A stretch of DNA of 64,000 nt from Branchiostoma floridae (GCF_000003815.2 NC_049980.1:4262742-4326741), one strand, 5' to 3'; counted from the first letter of the stretch, positions 10,766 to 22,630 are shown. Made by a program: numbers and translations. Notes: generated from the letters alone by a model not told the origin.

Positions 10766-12985
10766 TATTTGCCTCCGCAATGCCCATTTGTCTCTAGCCT
10801 AGAAATAACGACCAAGGCACAAAGAGAGGCCGAATAGTCAATCAAAGCTGCTCATTGGAGGTTACCGGACGTACACTTGGAAGTGGACAGAAATGGCCGG
10901 AGACCTGTCTCGACCTAGTTCATCCCGAACACAGCAGGACATGGCCCTCAGGTCGCCATGGACACACCCTAATGACACGCCTGTTACCATGGTGACGACA
11001 GGTGGCGCCCCACCGTAACCTTGCCCTGACCTGTGACCCCTAGACTGACCGTTTAACTCTCCAAAGCTGCTGTTTTCACAGGATGTCAAATTGTGTAGCT
11101 GTTTTTGAATAATTTGTATTATGATAATAATACTAGTAATAAAACTTCTTCGGACATGTACACGAATGGAAATATTAGATGAAGCATCAGAAGCTATAAT
11201 GGAAAAAGCAGACTTCAACCCGTTACCCATACTGCTTTTCTACCCTTCTTTTCGTCCTTTACAGTCAAAAAACAATACTGCTCAATAGTGTATTGCCAAC
11301 ATAAATTATGTATATTGTGAGTCTCAAAAACACTCAGATAAACCAACGAACAAACGCTCAAACAGACAAAAAATTACCTCACTCCGTTACAGTTAAAAAC
11401 CAAGAGGAACCTTTCATCTGCTTGGAGAATAGACGCCATACAGAATGAAATGTGGCGTTCCTCCAATCGGGGTTACCGGAGGTCAGCCCTCTCCGTGATA
11501 TATTGGGTGACGACACTTTCCCGCCAAAATTATCAGACGACAATTTCACGCCACGTGCGGAACGGACAATCACGTTCTTGTTGCAAGGCGCCGGAAGGAA
11601 ACTGGCGTAGTTCGCTCACGTTCCTACAAGACGGAGCGATAAGAAACGGTCACAGACCCCCAAGAAAGAAGTCATGATTTCTCGTCAGTCTTCTTGTCAT
11701 TCGACATCATAAATAACGTTAATGTTACTGTGTTTGGTTTTTGTTTCATTTGTTCATCTGACATTACAAGGTAACATGCATTGGCATAATACCGGTCATA
11801 AGCCTTATACCGGTCGATTAAAAAGAGTGGAACTTAAAGAGATCTACACATGCAACAATAGTTATTTCTGAGGTATGCACACTTTAGACATCTAGGTGTC
11901 CAATACATAATTTACAAAGCATCGATAACAATGCATTCGAAGACAACAAGGCCAAAAGTTTTCAGGTCATTTTCGGGGCAGGCGAGCTCGTCGTGGGACA
12001 AACACACTGTCACGTTCATCGCCAGATTTGTAGATAATAATCACATGTGCTCATGGCACAAGACGAGCATGATTCAACAGCAATCTTGAATTTCTTTTGG
12101 TGACCTACAACTCGTGTAAAAGTGTGAGGAACCGTTGCATTATCGCCCGGATCTACGGCTGAATGGGTCAAATTGAACGTACGCCGCCATTTTCCCGCCA
12201 TTTTTGATGCTACGGACAGCAGTAAAGTTTTACGTCATAGCGGTTGTGACGGACCAAAATTAAATGAAAATTCTTGTCAGTATACGCCCATTTTCTCATG
12301 ACTTTTTGTATGCTCATGCAGATTTTTGTTTTGTGCAACTACTAACAGGAAAGAAAGGAACAACAGAGGATGTATAAAGGTACATAGCGGCAGTTAATTG
12401 TGCCGTGTTTCGTTCGACCGGTATATTGCACCCCCTTCCAACCACGCGCCCGTTCTCCGTGCAATTCCGCGGTGTGTTCCAATTACGATATTATGTTTTT
12501 AGCAGGACCAGAGAGACAAAATAATTTACACAGAAGAAGTGGCAAAGGTAAGCTGTAACAGCAACATGTAACTGGAGAAACTGGAGAAAACTGGTTGATC
12601 ATTTGCCAAATTAGCATTGCTTGAGAAATTGCAGTAAACCGACCGGTATTATGCCAATGGATGTTAATATACTGCCTAGCCTAGCCTCAGACTATCATTA
12701 AGGGTTGACCTAAAATACAGCGTAAAATTTGAAATGTTTGATAAGGATTCTCTTTGTATTATAACAAGAAAGAAGTGGGCATCTGACTTTCAGTATATAG
12801 TAATGTGATCCACACCCTTCAGGTCGTAGCTCAAATGTCCGTGTTTTTCCTTCTCTATTATCTGACGTTTCTGGGTGTCGTCTGCAAAGTAATGACCGTA
12901 GTGATTTGAATTTTGGTAAACATTCATGAAGGATTTTTTTCTTTATAGTTCTGATGCCCTAAGATTTGAGTTGAGCACTTTGTTA
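10766..12985. other. No gene recognised
   Basis: No exon, RNA gene or clear transposon end was found. 10970-11050 is CpG-containing and holds a DR1-like TGACCTGTGACCC at 11027-11039. ACCGGT-containing stretches occur near 11790-11820 and 12640. Open frames are short and show no recognisable domain. Confidence 0.5.
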
Positions 12986-12990
12986 CCTTT

Positions 12991-12991
12991 G

Positions 12992-13057
<66 letters not shown>

Positions 13058-13083
13058 CGTGTGTCTGTGTGTGTGTGTGTGTC

Positions 13084-13129
<46 letters not shown>

Positions 13130-13146
13130 CGCGCGCGCGCGTGTGT
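12991..13146. repeat. (GT)n microsatellite ending in GCGC
   Basis: An imperfect GT dinucleotide run with GTCT and GTTT interruptions and a terminal GCGCGCGC. It leads straight into family N sequence, as it does in the copy near 51340. Confidence 0.95.
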
Positions 13147-13350
13147 TTATAGAAGACCACCATAACTCGAGAACGCCTGCATGGATTATATTGATATTTA
13201 GTATGTGGGTAGGTCTTGATGAGACCTGAAAACGATATTAGATTTTGGGCTCCCTATCGGCTTGTTATGGTACTGCAGCGGACCTTCCGTGTTTGATATC
13301 TCGAGTTCTGGACATGCTACGTTCGGGATTTTTTCAGTGGTAGATAGCTC
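13147..13350 (+). repeat. Dispersed repeat family N, copy 2
   Basis: Downstream of the GT run it reads CATAACTCGAGAACGCCTGC, a TATGTGGGTAGGTCTTGAT block, CGGCTTGTTATGGTACTGCA, and TTTGATATCTCGAGTTCTGG. All of these blocks recur in the same order at 51360-51560. It is non-coding. The GT run appears to be part of the family. Confidence 0.75.
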
Positions 13351-15309
13351 TTGTTTCCTCATGACATTCTGAACTTACTATCACCCCTTGTGCCCTCTCT
13401 CTAGTCCCTACCATCCCATCCATCCTTCTAGTTGTATTTACACTGTAAATCCGACATTTCACGCCATACCAACACGAGACATCGGAGACCAAGTCGTCGT
13501 AAATAAAATCCTTAACCCCAATACCATGAAGGAGGATTTTCACAGTTTTCTTCAACCTCTCAGCTCTGAAAAAAAAACGAGATTTTTTTGTCTTGCTGAA
13601 TCTTCTGATAATTGATAAGTACAGTAATCTTAATAATTACCAGTATTCTGAACATTACGAAGACGAATGCAGGCCTGTAGTTGCTAGGAGACGAAACAAA
13701 ATTGGCCAAACAGTTTGAAACTTTTAGCAGGGGTAATACATTTACAGGAAACCCTACGGTTCCATTTGGAAAAAGGTGCCCTCTGGATAGTTTTGCGAGA
13801 CATTTTTATGATTTTTGTGCCTACTTTAGGGCACAGTCGGTCACTTTGTCACAATTAAAACCAACCCGGGACCCGGCGACAAATACACGCCGTGACATAA
13901 CAATATATACTAGTAACCGCGAATAAACACCGGGGAAAAATCCCGGTATTCGTCAGTCCACCGGGGCAAATTTGTGGCTTCGGGGCCCGGCCGAGGCTAC
14001 ATCTCTTGCGGTCACCGGTCCAAATTGCAAATGAGACCGTGACATTACACTAACACGTACGGTATCTCTTTGGTTCTTGTTCCCGCAGTTCTGTAAATTT
14101 GTACAATTTTTTTTTACCATTCTGAGTAGCCTATGGAGTCTGGTAGAGACTAAAACATTTCCACTCCCTCACCATCATGCATGGGCCCGTGTGCCGTCCC
14201 GGGCCAGACTACTGATTTGTCCAGGGAGTCCCCACAGCCGTCCTCTATCTCGGCCCCCCACGGCGGCTGTAGCGCCACTTGTCGGCACCAGGCGCACCCA
14301 AGGCCGCAGGATTTATTGCCTTCTCGCCCTGATTAAAGGCACAGCCAAGGTGAACCCCTGTACCCGGTCAGCCGCGCTCGGGCGGAAAACTAACGACTGT
14401 AGTCTGTCACAGGGTGAGCGCGCTGGTATCGCAACTACAACAGCAAGACTTGGGAGGGAATCTTCAAGGTAACTGTCGCCTTTTCTTCATTCTTTGACCT
14501 CCTTCCTTGAGACGTTATATTGCTGTTTCTTAAAAGAGTTAACTTCTTCGTCGGCGTGAATGTAAAAAAATGCACGCTCGTACAAAAGAAGCTATCGCAG
14601 ACATTGTGACATTGTGTATTCCTGACTACCGGTCGCGAATGTCTCAAGAAAATAGAAAATAAAACGAACGTCTGTCTCAGAAAGTGCCCGTGTACGGTAC
14701 CCGGTGCTATTCGCGTGCTGTTTTTGCGTAGAAATAGCAGTAGGACAATGAAAGAGATTTGCTGTTGTAACGGTCGTCACATCAGTCGACGTCTGTCAGT
14801 TGTTGCTAGCTGTTGTAAGTAAACTTAGGAAAATTGAATTTAGCCAAAGAAGCCCACGGTGGGTACACAATGAAAAGGCGAATTCCATCGTTAAAACATG
14901 TCATTTCTAAAACATTATGCCCTGGAGTCAATGTTTTCTTGCTGCTACGTTGTAATAACAAGTATAAGTAATATTCATTTCATAGAGACATATTTCTGGC
15001 CGCTATAATGTAGCGGTAAGGTTCTTGAGCGACCCCTTTAGAGTTGAAGATAGAGAGCCCTTGTCAGTCCTCGGCCTAAATTTGCAAGAACCTTAACGAG
15101 AAAACATGTCGCAGAAGCCGCGGGGAGTGTCCATTGAGCGGGTAATCTTCCGTGGAGAGCCCATAAAATACACCACGTTCCGCTGCATTCACTGTCAACA
15201 CCACGTTCCGCTGCATTCACTGTCAACTGGTTAAAAAGTCGTGAATTATGGAATGGATCTCTTACCCGGGGTACCCAGCTAACTCCCGAGGCTCGTACCC
15301 AGGTATGAG
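13351..15309. other. No gene recognised
   Basis: Mostly unique-looking sequence. The GC-rich part (about 13930-14450) gives a 131-codon + frame at 14077-14472, but it has no recognisable domain and no convincing splice framework. A short fragment at about 14110-14150 resembles the inner arm of family C (GAGCCTnGTAGAGnCTAA type). Confidence 0.4.
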
Positions 15310-15684
15310 GATTTGTTAAAGTTTGTTTGTTTGTATTGCAAACCCGGTAAACCTTCTCATGGCGTAACACAGCAGGTTTGTAATGAACAGTACAAGCTGC
15401 ATATCTGGACAGATTTATTTGATCCACTCACACCGGGAAGACCCCCTCCTCTTTTCGATAACTGTGTTGGGATTTTAACATGCTCGATGTGTGACTCTCC
15501 TCAAACACGGGACCTCCATTTAACGAGGGGCGTTAAATGGAGGTACTCATTGTTACCTGAGTGAAGTGAGGAAAGTCATATTGAGTGCCTTTCCCAAGGG
15601 CACAACGTTGGAGCATATCAGGAGTTTCGAACCCAGAACCTCTGGGCTTTGATCCAAACACCCAACCGCTATGCCACACGATAA
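15310..15684 (-). mobile_element. tRNA-derived SINE (family G), nearly full length, minus strand
   Basis: On the minus strand the order is a tRNA-like head, a body and a simple tail. The head has an A box near 15665-15676 (TGGCATAGCGGT) and a B box near 15624-15634 (GGGTTCGAAAC). The body begins GTGCCCTTGGGAAAGGCACT, and the tail is (AAAC)n (GTTTGTTTGT on the + strand at 15321). The body contains an inner hairpin: CTCCATTTAACG and its complement around 15520-15545. Other copies are at 22085-22630 (minus), 41748-41880 (plus, partial) and 55818-56395 (plus, twice interrupted). It would be transcribed by Pol III and moved by a partner LINE. Confidence 0.8.
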
Positions 15685-15929
15685 CACTAAAGGTGCAAGT
15701 GTTTGCCGAGGAAAAAAGACTGTAGATTCTCTCTTACTAAACTTTTGTCTTGTAGCTATTGTGGCTTGAAAGTGAGACATCTTTAGCCATGAACAAATTT
15801 CTGTCTGACTTTGTTATGTTTTTGTTTGTTAGTTTGCTTTCAAACATTCTTCCCTTTGTATCAGGGTTAGATATGCAGTATTTTAGTATAGTGAAACACT
15901 AGAGGCGAGTAGAACAGTTTTTACCCCAA

Positions 15930-16012
15930 GCTCGCTCCCGGGATTCGAACCCGAAGCCTATGGCGCGCCGGACCCAGACAGCCAAGCTCCCGCACGCTAC
16001 CGATGTCGCCAA
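15930..16012 (-). mobile_element. tRNA-like SINE fragment (minus strand)
   Basis: The minus strand carries TGGCGACATCGG (A-box-like) and GGGTTCGAATCCC (a perfect B box), about 60 bases apart. The stretch does not fold with matched acceptor ends, so it looks like a tRNA-derived repeat and not a functional tRNA gene. Confidence 0.35.
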
Positions 16013-16297
16013 AAAAAGCTCAGAGCCTTTTGGCAAGGACGGTAGGCGGTACTTGAACCCAACTGTTACAATAGCTAATCTTCACATATATGAGAGGCTG
16101 TTGTGTTAACGCTATATATAGCGGAGTGCATATATCTGTTGTGCAAAAAAACAATGAATTTAGGGATAACGATTGCTCAATTGTACATGTTTCAAGTTCC
16201 GTGCTTGTCATGAACTTTGCCGTGTGTCTCGACTCTTGTCGCCTGATATATACGCTTTTGGGTGCCGTTGGAAAATAAGATAACCTCAGAAACTGTA

Positions 16298-16874
16298 CGA
16301 GGGGCGTGCAAGAAGTAATGGCCCTGACCCACTTCCAGTCGTCTGATCTAATGAAATTTTGTATGTGTAATGATTAATATCTCTATGGGGTATGTTGCGA
16401 AAGACAGCTCTGAACTAATTGTGGTTTCTGATTTACTGGTGTTTGAACTTAGTCAGGTGCGAAATGGACCAGGTGTGAAATGGAACCAGTTGAGTGTCGC
16501 GCAGTGATCCGGTTTTTGTATTTGAAAGGACGCACACCAAAGAAGACTTTTGATGAAATAAATGAAACTTATGGTGATGATGCCCCATCATATGACCTTG
16601 TAAAACGCTGGCATCCTGAATTCAAAGGTGGCCGGAAGTCTGTGGAAACAGCTCCCAGACCTGGTCGTCCCTCTTCTGCCATTGATGAGGCATCTGTTGG
16701 AGGACCAACCTGGGGTGTCCTACAAAAACGGTGTCCAGAGCTGCATCAAACGATGGGAGAAATGCATAACTCTGGGTGATTCCTATGAAGATAATGACTA
16801 ATATCTGTGCCAAGTTTCATCAATCTCCTGCTATGGGAAATGGGTCAGGGCCATTACTTCTTGCACGCCCCTCG
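16298..16874 (+). mobile_element. Internally deleted mariner transposon
   Basis: A 577-base element bounded by TA dinucleotides (16296-16297 and 16875-16876), the expected target-site duplication of the Tc1/mariner superfamily. The terminal inverted repeats begin CGAGGGGCGTGCAAGAAGTA and match over 39 bases with a single difference. Such near-perfect ends suggest recent movement. Inside is the N-terminal half of a mariner transposase joined out of frame to its last ~27 codons. The copy is therefore non-autonomous but probably mobilisable by an intact relative elsewhere. Full-length mariner elements are usually about 1.3 kb, so roughly half is missing. Confidence 0.93.
16480..16801 (+). pseudogene. 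Mariner transposase remnant, deleted and frameshifted
   Basis: From ATG 16480 the frame encodes a helix-turn-helix DNA-binding region typical of mariner transposases. It includes AVIRFLYLKGRTPK near residues 7-20, GDDAPSYDLVKRW near residues 33-45, and the RPGRPSSA linker near residues 61-68. After about residue 74 the frame enters unrelated residues and stops at 16779. A different frame, 16721-16801, encodes YKNGVQSCIKRWEKC and then a stop, which matches the usual mariner C-terminus. The whole DDD/DDE catalytic core between these parts is absent, so no transposase activity is possible. An upstream ATG at 16464 is followed four codons later by a stop, so 16480 is the likely original start or close to it. 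Confidence 0.9.
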
Positions 16875-16876
16875 TA

Positions 16877-17552
16877 GATGGATGTTTTTGGCAGTCCTTT
16901 AGAGGGAACGCCAATCCTTCTGTCTCGTGCAAAGCGAGACCAAGACGTCAAACTTCCACACTTCAAAGAACCCAGTAGTTCGCTTGTCGAGAATTAGAGT
17001 AAGGGTGCCACAACCAACGGGTCATACTTTGCTGGAAACGAGAACCACCAAGAAAGCAATTGTACTTTGTAGCCAAACCGAAAACCCAATGATTTAGAGG
17101 ATGACTGCTTCAGCCTTTTCTCTACGTTTACCTTTTGGGTCAGATCCCGATTGAGGCATAGCAAAAAACCTCTTATAGTAATTCTAGTGACTTGGCAACA
17201 TCTCAAAATTGGTTTGCTACTGTTTCAAGTTCCTAATGCCTTTTTACCGCCCGTGAAAATGTGCGCCAAGACCGCTGAACTTTCTTTGGTTCCAGACACC
17301 TTGTTCCTGTTAAAAGTGTCCCCATTGTCTGAGTCCTTTTGTAGCGGGGATTTGTACGGTTGTACCTCTTAATTCACCCTCACCATGCCTGCTTCTGTGG
17401 ACGAGAGACAGAAGTAGGGGGTAGCCTTTATCCCAGGCTCCTCAGTGCGTGCCGTTGTGAGCACCCAAACACAAATCAAGAACTGAGCTCGGCCGACGTT
17501 TTGGCGAGTTCTAATCCTAGGGTCACATTTCCCCTGACCAAAGGTTCTGTCC
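16877..17552. other. No gene recognised
   Basis: Unique-looking sequence between the mariner copy and the LINE tail. Open frames of 60-73 codons occur on both strands, but none shows a recognisable motif. Confidence 0.4.
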
Positions 17553-17950
17553 TTTATTGAAGATGAATTTCACTTTTTAATGGAATGTTCTAGATACGCT
17601 ATTTTACGTAATGAGCTATTCACATTTTTCGAATCCAGTACAGCAGATTTCAAGAGACTCGATGCTACAGACAGACTTGTATATATCTTTAGATGCCACA
17701 ACTCACATAATGCAAAGATAGGCAAACATATCAAAGACTGCTTTGCTATTAGAAAGAATAATGAAACTCATGATTAGCCCAACTCGATTGTAACACTATA
17801 TCAAAGACCTGTGTTTGCCCTTCTTGTTATCTTAATTAGGATGTTAAGTCTTATTTTATACACCTATTTTGTACTTTGTGTAATAGTTGTTGCCATACAT
17901 TGTACCATGTACAAATGTCGTGCAATAAAGTTCTCTCTTTCCAAACTGTT
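17553..17950 (+). mobile_element. LINE 3' end: C-terminus of ORF2 plus 3' UTR
   Basis: The frame through 17556-17777 reads IEDEFHFLMECSRY, then a hydrophilic tail and a stop at 17775-17777. The E-x-HFL-x-EC-x-RY pattern is characteristic of the extreme C-terminus of reverse-transcriptase ORFs of invertebrate non-LTR retrotransposons. The following ~170 bases are the 3' UTR, ending TTGTACCATGTAC...GTGCAATAAAGTTC. The same 3' end occurs at 33605-34390 (plus, interrupted), and its terminal part occurs at 31904-31970 and 61132-61200 (both minus). The copy is 5'-truncated, as is usual for LINEs. The exact clade cannot be told from this fragment. Confidence 0.75.
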
Positions 17951-18856
17951 CTCGGCTGGACAGCTTTCGGGAACGAAAAGTATTATATAAAAGACACCCA
18001 ACTACACAAGAGAATAGTCGTGGGCTTTATTTGTGTATATCTTACGTATAAATTACTATTTTCTTTCCACAAACAGCCTGGCCGGGTCCAGGTTAGGAAA
18101 GGTAACGTTAACCGTTAGCCTACATGAGCATTTTCGGCCAGTTGAAGACCAAGCACGGCCGACGTCCTTGCGATTAGTAGGGCTTCGGACAATTGCTGAG
18201 CAGTTCGTCGGTTGGGATTCAAACCTCCGTGTGATGTCAGCTGTGCATCAAAAAGGCAGAAAAGACAATAACTTAAACTTTCCGGAATGATACACCTACC
18301 CAGTGAAAAATAAGGTCGACGCTCGGGCGATTTTTCGAAATTTGGAGAATTCCATGATCCAGCCGATCTCATGACAAATTCGGCCGGCGCTCGATGGAGG
18401 TACTGTTTTCAGTCTGCATTTCTGACGTATTTCGCGGACACTCTGGTGGTTTACCTTGGCACTGCAGCAGTACTTTCGGGTTTTGTATCGTATACCGGTG
18501 GTGTTGAATATGGAAACCATGTGAACACGTAACGATCACACACAAGAAGAAAAGAACAGTGCCACCTCTGAAGCCTGTTGTGGAGGCTATGCTGGCAGAG
18601 AGGCAGGGGCAGCGAGATCACGCGTGAACGCGCGAGATTAGGCGTGACGAGGCAGTGCGTCCTGCCGGGTAAATTTACCCACGTCCCGCGGAGAGGGTGG
18701 ACACCGGCAGGAAATTTACGGCGCGTGGGTTTGCTTTGTGGAGAAGAAAGGGGCAACACGATCTCAATTTCATGGTGGCCATCACACGGAGGCACCGGAA
18801 AAAAAGAACTGGTCTAACTAACAAAGCGAAATGGATGTACGTCAATGAATGTTAAA

Positions 18857-18976
18857 AGTCCAGGTAATAAGATATGCCAAAAAAAAAACAGTAGTTACTC
18901 AAGCAACTGGATATGATTTTGGAAACGGTCAAACGGGTCAGATAACATCCATTATCTTTCGTCAGTTACACCGATG
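18857..18976 (+). mobile_element. Family A element, single arm
   Basis: Contains CCAGGTAATAAGATATGCC, then TTACTCAAGCAACTGGATAT and a TCCATTATCTTTCGTCAGT block. These match the left arm of the complete copies at 4821-5087 and 56953-57250. The right arm is missing. Confidence 0.75.
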
Positions 18977-19034
18977 TACTCAATGTCGACAGACGACAAA
19001 TATCGCAAGAAGAATTGAACACACCAAAACAATA

Positions 19035-19260
19035 GTACAATGCTAAACTTTATTCCAACACTAAAGCGTACACTGATCAAAATTTCAACACCCACTGTTA
19101 CATTATTTAATAATGACCAATCACTTCAGAACGTAAACCCGCGAGAATTACGGACACGTGATATTATCAACGCGTGGTCTTACGGATACGTGACGTCAGC
19201 AATTGATCAAAGGTACCATGATGAAGTTATAACGTTCCCCGTATCCGTCGGTGTAGCAAT
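19035..19260 (+). repeat. Dispersed repeat family O with CRE palindrome, copy 1
   Basis: Shares ordered blocks with 31245-31445: AATGCTAAACTTT, GACCAATCACTTCAGAAC, a CGCGAGA(A/G)TTAC block, and TGACGTCAGCAATTG. The CREB/ATF palindrome TGACGTCA lies at 19191-19198, with ACACGTGAT upstream. It is non-coding. It could be a retroelement 5' region or a dispersed promoter-like repeat. Confidence 0.6.
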
Positions 19261-19429
19261 ATTTTTCGTCTTAGAACCAGGAAGGAAAGAAAAGCAGAAA
19301 ATAATGTAACTATAAAAAAATAACTATGCATCAGTTGGCATCTCTTCCTTATCCCGGGTATCTCAATCGGCCGCGCCTGTTTGCGACATAAAAATACGAC
19401 ATTATTGCGAATTTTCGACAATTTCGGTT

Positions 19430-21000
19430 TTAGGGGGGGGTACCGGTGTGACAGGGTTTTCGCCCCCCCGGGGATTTCGCCCCCCCGGGGGGGGGGAACC
19501 CTAGGGTTTTCGCCCCCCTTTAGGGTTTTCGCCCCCCCCCCCCCCCCCAAGAGCAGCTGGTTACTACATATTACAGGTGCGCTACCTGGTACTATACTGC
19601 ACCTGGGGAGTAACGTATATGGTGTGTTACCTGGTACCTATATGGCACCTTATTCACCGTACCGTAAGATGTCATACCTCGAAAGTCGATACTATATTGT
19701 TCGGTGCAAACATGACATTGAAATGAAAAAGACAATTTTTGCAGCTGAGGTGGCATAAAAACAGTGCTACTGCGAACGTATTAATCAACACCGTCTATGG
19801 TACGGAATACGTCAGCTATATGTTTTCAATTTGTCACAGTGTTTTCTTTCTTCTGCTGGAAACATTTCCAAAGCACTAAAAAACACACGTGAATAATAGT
19901 TTCTCATTATAAACACTATCTACGCGCAAGTTGATATAGCTGTTGCTAAATGCTACACAAACACTGGCAAAGTACCAGTCTTAAGAAACACGGGTAAATG
20001 CATCAGTTCCTAAATACTAGAAAAAACAGTCATGTTGGAGGTGAAGATATCCCTTGGCCAGGTGCATATACCAAAATATGCGTTTTTCTAATTAATACCT
20101 AATATTTGCATAGTTAATAAAGACATTGCATAGTTCTTTTGTGGTCACATCATGGTAGAGACTTCATATTGGAGATATATAGGTTGCTTGAGGACAGGTG
20201 AATACAATGAAATACATCTTATGTCAAGACTCAGGTATATGCAATAATGGGAATACAAGGGACCCAACCCTCCTTGTCTGAAACAAGTTCAACTATCTTA
20301 TTACCATGTAATTACGTTAATATTGATACTATGAATGGAGATATGTATCAAACTCGTGTACTTATATCATTCTGAAACTGCATTTTGTGATTTATACCAA
20401 TCAACTTCTAAAATGTCATGTAAACCTGTTTTTTAGGGGGGGGGCGAAATCGCTAAAGGGGGGCGAGGTAGGGGGGCGAGATCACTAGCCGGGGAGGGCG
20501 AGATCGCTAGTGATTTCGCCCCGGGGGGGCGAGATCGCTAGTGATTTCGCCCCCGGGGGGGCGAGATCACGGGGGGGCGAGATCGCTGTCACACCGGTAC
20601 AAAACCGGGTTTTCTTGTTGGACCGGTCTGGAAAAAAACGGACCTGAAAAAAATTCAGTAGACCGCCGATTAAAAAAATGAACATACTATATAGACGGCA
20701 GGCGTCTACATGTTTGGGGGCTTTCTGGTCCAAGAAAATAGCAAGTGCGACGTAGAGGGGAGTTGATAGTAATTTTATTAAGTTTCTACAGTCAAACTTG
20801 GTCAGAGGCAGTTTTAGAGTTGTTAACGTGAAGGTAGGATACTCCACCATAACATATTTATTTGGACTTTGGCGACATGGACCATTGTTTGAGTATTGCC
20901 CATTCACAAACAATTTGGTTCAGGTCCGGACCTGAACCTGATCCTCTAGCTGGACCTGGACCTGTACTCGAATTTTCTGTATCGGTACCCACCATGACTA
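19430..21000. mobile_element. hAT-like family F element interrupted by a G/C-tract element
   Basis: The outer part resembles family F (see 32053-32874). A GTACCGGT-type left end lies near 19440. On the right, 20594-20660 reads CGGTACAAAACCGGG and a GGACCGGTC block. 20920-20995 carries TCAGGTCCGGACCTGAACC and ends TTTTCTGTATCGGTACCCA. Between them (about 19450-20598) sits a second inverted-repeat element. Its ends are GTGTGACAG...TCGCCCCCCC on the left and GGGGGGGCGAGATC...CTGTCAC on the right. The inner copy has no recognised gene; boundaries are approximate. Confidence 0.55.
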
Positions 21001-21443
21001 TTCGGCACACTTGTAGTAGAGATATAGGTGACAAGGAAAGCGATTGATATCATTGTGTCGAGAGACTGAATCCAATACTTGTGTTGACTATATCCAGTCA
21101 AGTTTGGTTTGGCTTCTTTCAACGGTTTGGAAGCAGGGAAAGACGAAATTCTTAACTATGATAATCAGAACTATCCTGCCTTTGTGGTACACGTGTCTGT
21201 GTTTGCAGCAAAGACACGGTAGCATTTAATTAAGTCGGAAAGATCAAAGTTTTGCACAAGGTCGTGGACACTGATTCTGGGTCTCGCATGGGATGTACTA
21301 GTTAGAGAGTTTCCCGTGTTTAATGCCACTAATTACCGATAGAGCGTGTGTAATCAACTACAGCAGTGGTTAGACTACAGGCGCCTAGGTTAAAGTCACG
21401 CAGGAAATCTTGGATATTGGTTTGTTTTGTGGCATTGAGTCAG

Positions 21444-21544
<101 letters not shown>

Positions 21545-21824
21545 TTTGGCTAGTTATAATGTCAAAATTAACCATGTTTTTTTTCCGTGTCCTATATTTC
21601 CGGGGGGAGGGGGGTGGGGGTGGGGGGGTTACCAGGACTTGCGCTTCCCATCAGTCAATACACTAGTATACCATTTGCACAGATTTACTGCATCTTGTCA
21701 ATCATATGTTATTCTTATTTTCTTTTTAAATAGTGGCACCGATATAAGTTGTCTTAACTTGAGTGGGCCGCTACTTGTCTGTTATTTTGCCTTTATGTGT
21801 TTGTTCAATAAAAAAAAAATGTCA

Positions 21825-22065
21825 AATTTCCGAAATGGGGCCCGGTCAGACTGTTTGTTGAAACGAAAAATTGAAATGCATACGTAACAACTAACGTCAT
21901 ATTTCCAAACCATGACCCTGCCACGTTTCCAAACCAGGGCCCAGACGGGCTGTTTGTGGAAACGAGCAATAGAAATGTATACGTAAAATATAATATACAA
22001 GTAATGCCCAGAACTATTCTCTTAACGTCTTGTGTAGTTTGGCGTCTTTTGTATCATACTTTTTT
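21825..22065 (+). repeat. Dispersed repeat family P, partly duplicated
   Basis: Two related blocks, 21825-21888 and 21930-21990, each have a TTTCCnAAnnnGGGCCC core. This is followed by CTGTTTGTnGAAACGA and then GAAATGnATACGTAA. The second continues into GTGTAGTTTGGCGTCTTTTG, as does the copy at 740-885. Confidence 0.6.
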
Positions 22066-22084
22066 GTATCATACTTTTCGGTCC

Positions 22085-22630
22085 CGAAAGCTACTCGCCT
22101 CGTGGCATAACACACCAGGTTTCTTCTGAACAGTACAAGCTGAATATCGGTACAGATTCAGGAAAGGACCCCTACTCTTTTCGTAAGTGTGGTGGGTTCT
22201 TTTCACGTGCTCGAGGCGTGGCTCTCCTCAAACACGGGACCTCAATCAAATGTTCTATCCGAGGGGCGACCCTTACCGCAGTTACATACTCATTCTCACC
22301 TAGTGTCAGTCTAGTGAGGCAAGTCGTGTACACTGTAAAGTGTAGGGCTGGGTATCGGTACGGTGTACCGGTACAAAACCGGTCCAATACTCCACAAAAC
22401 AGATTTCTTTGTTGCGAAATAGACCATTATTTTGAGTATCATCCATTCACAAGTTCCCACATACTGAATCAGGTCCAGGTTCAGGTCCAAACCTGGACCT
22501 GATCCTCTGGACCTGAACTGGACCTGGACCTGAATTTTCTGTACCGGTACCACCCCTAGTGTACACTGTTAAGTGCCTTTCCCAAGGGCGTATTGTCAAT
22601 GAGGCATGTCAGGAGATTCCAACCCCTTAT
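22085..22630 (-). mobile_element. SINE family G (minus strand) carrying a nested hAT-like element
   Basis: Minus-strand SINE body and 3' part: the + strand shows CGTGGCATAACACACCAGGT, CTCCTCAAACACGGGACCTC, TAGTGAGGCAAGTCGTG, then CCTTTCCCAAGGGC. The body is split at 22343 by the nested element described next. The tRNA-like head is degraded at the right end. Confidence 0.7.
22343..22558. mobile_element. hAT-like MITE, family F, short copy
   Basis: The left end TAGGGCTGGGTATCGGTACG and right end GTACCGGTACCACCCCTA match the ends of the 822-base copy at 32053-32874. The interior is reduced and keeps the purine-pyrimidine block of alternating GGACCTG/CAGGTCC. The flanks are a 17-base direct repeat differing at one position (GTGTACACTGTAAAGTG on the left, GTGTACACTGTTAAGTG on the right). 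That is longer than the usual 8-base hAT duplication. Confidence 0.7.

Noticed and set aside
6747-10837. Very long open frames (up to 802 codons) and minus-strand frames rich in Q, N, R and T
   Set aside because: They are translations of the 22-base minisatellite. All three + frames give permutations of the same repeat, which is expected from the unit length and absence of stops. There is no non-repeat domain, start context or splice framework.
12924-13229. Cys/Val-rich and Thr/His-rich frames
   Set aside because: Translation of the GT dinucleotide array.
15927-15960. Perfect minus-strand B box as evidence of a tRNA gene
   Set aside because: The flanking sequence does not form a matched acceptor stem and the A-to-B spacing is long. 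Kept only as a SINE-like fragment.
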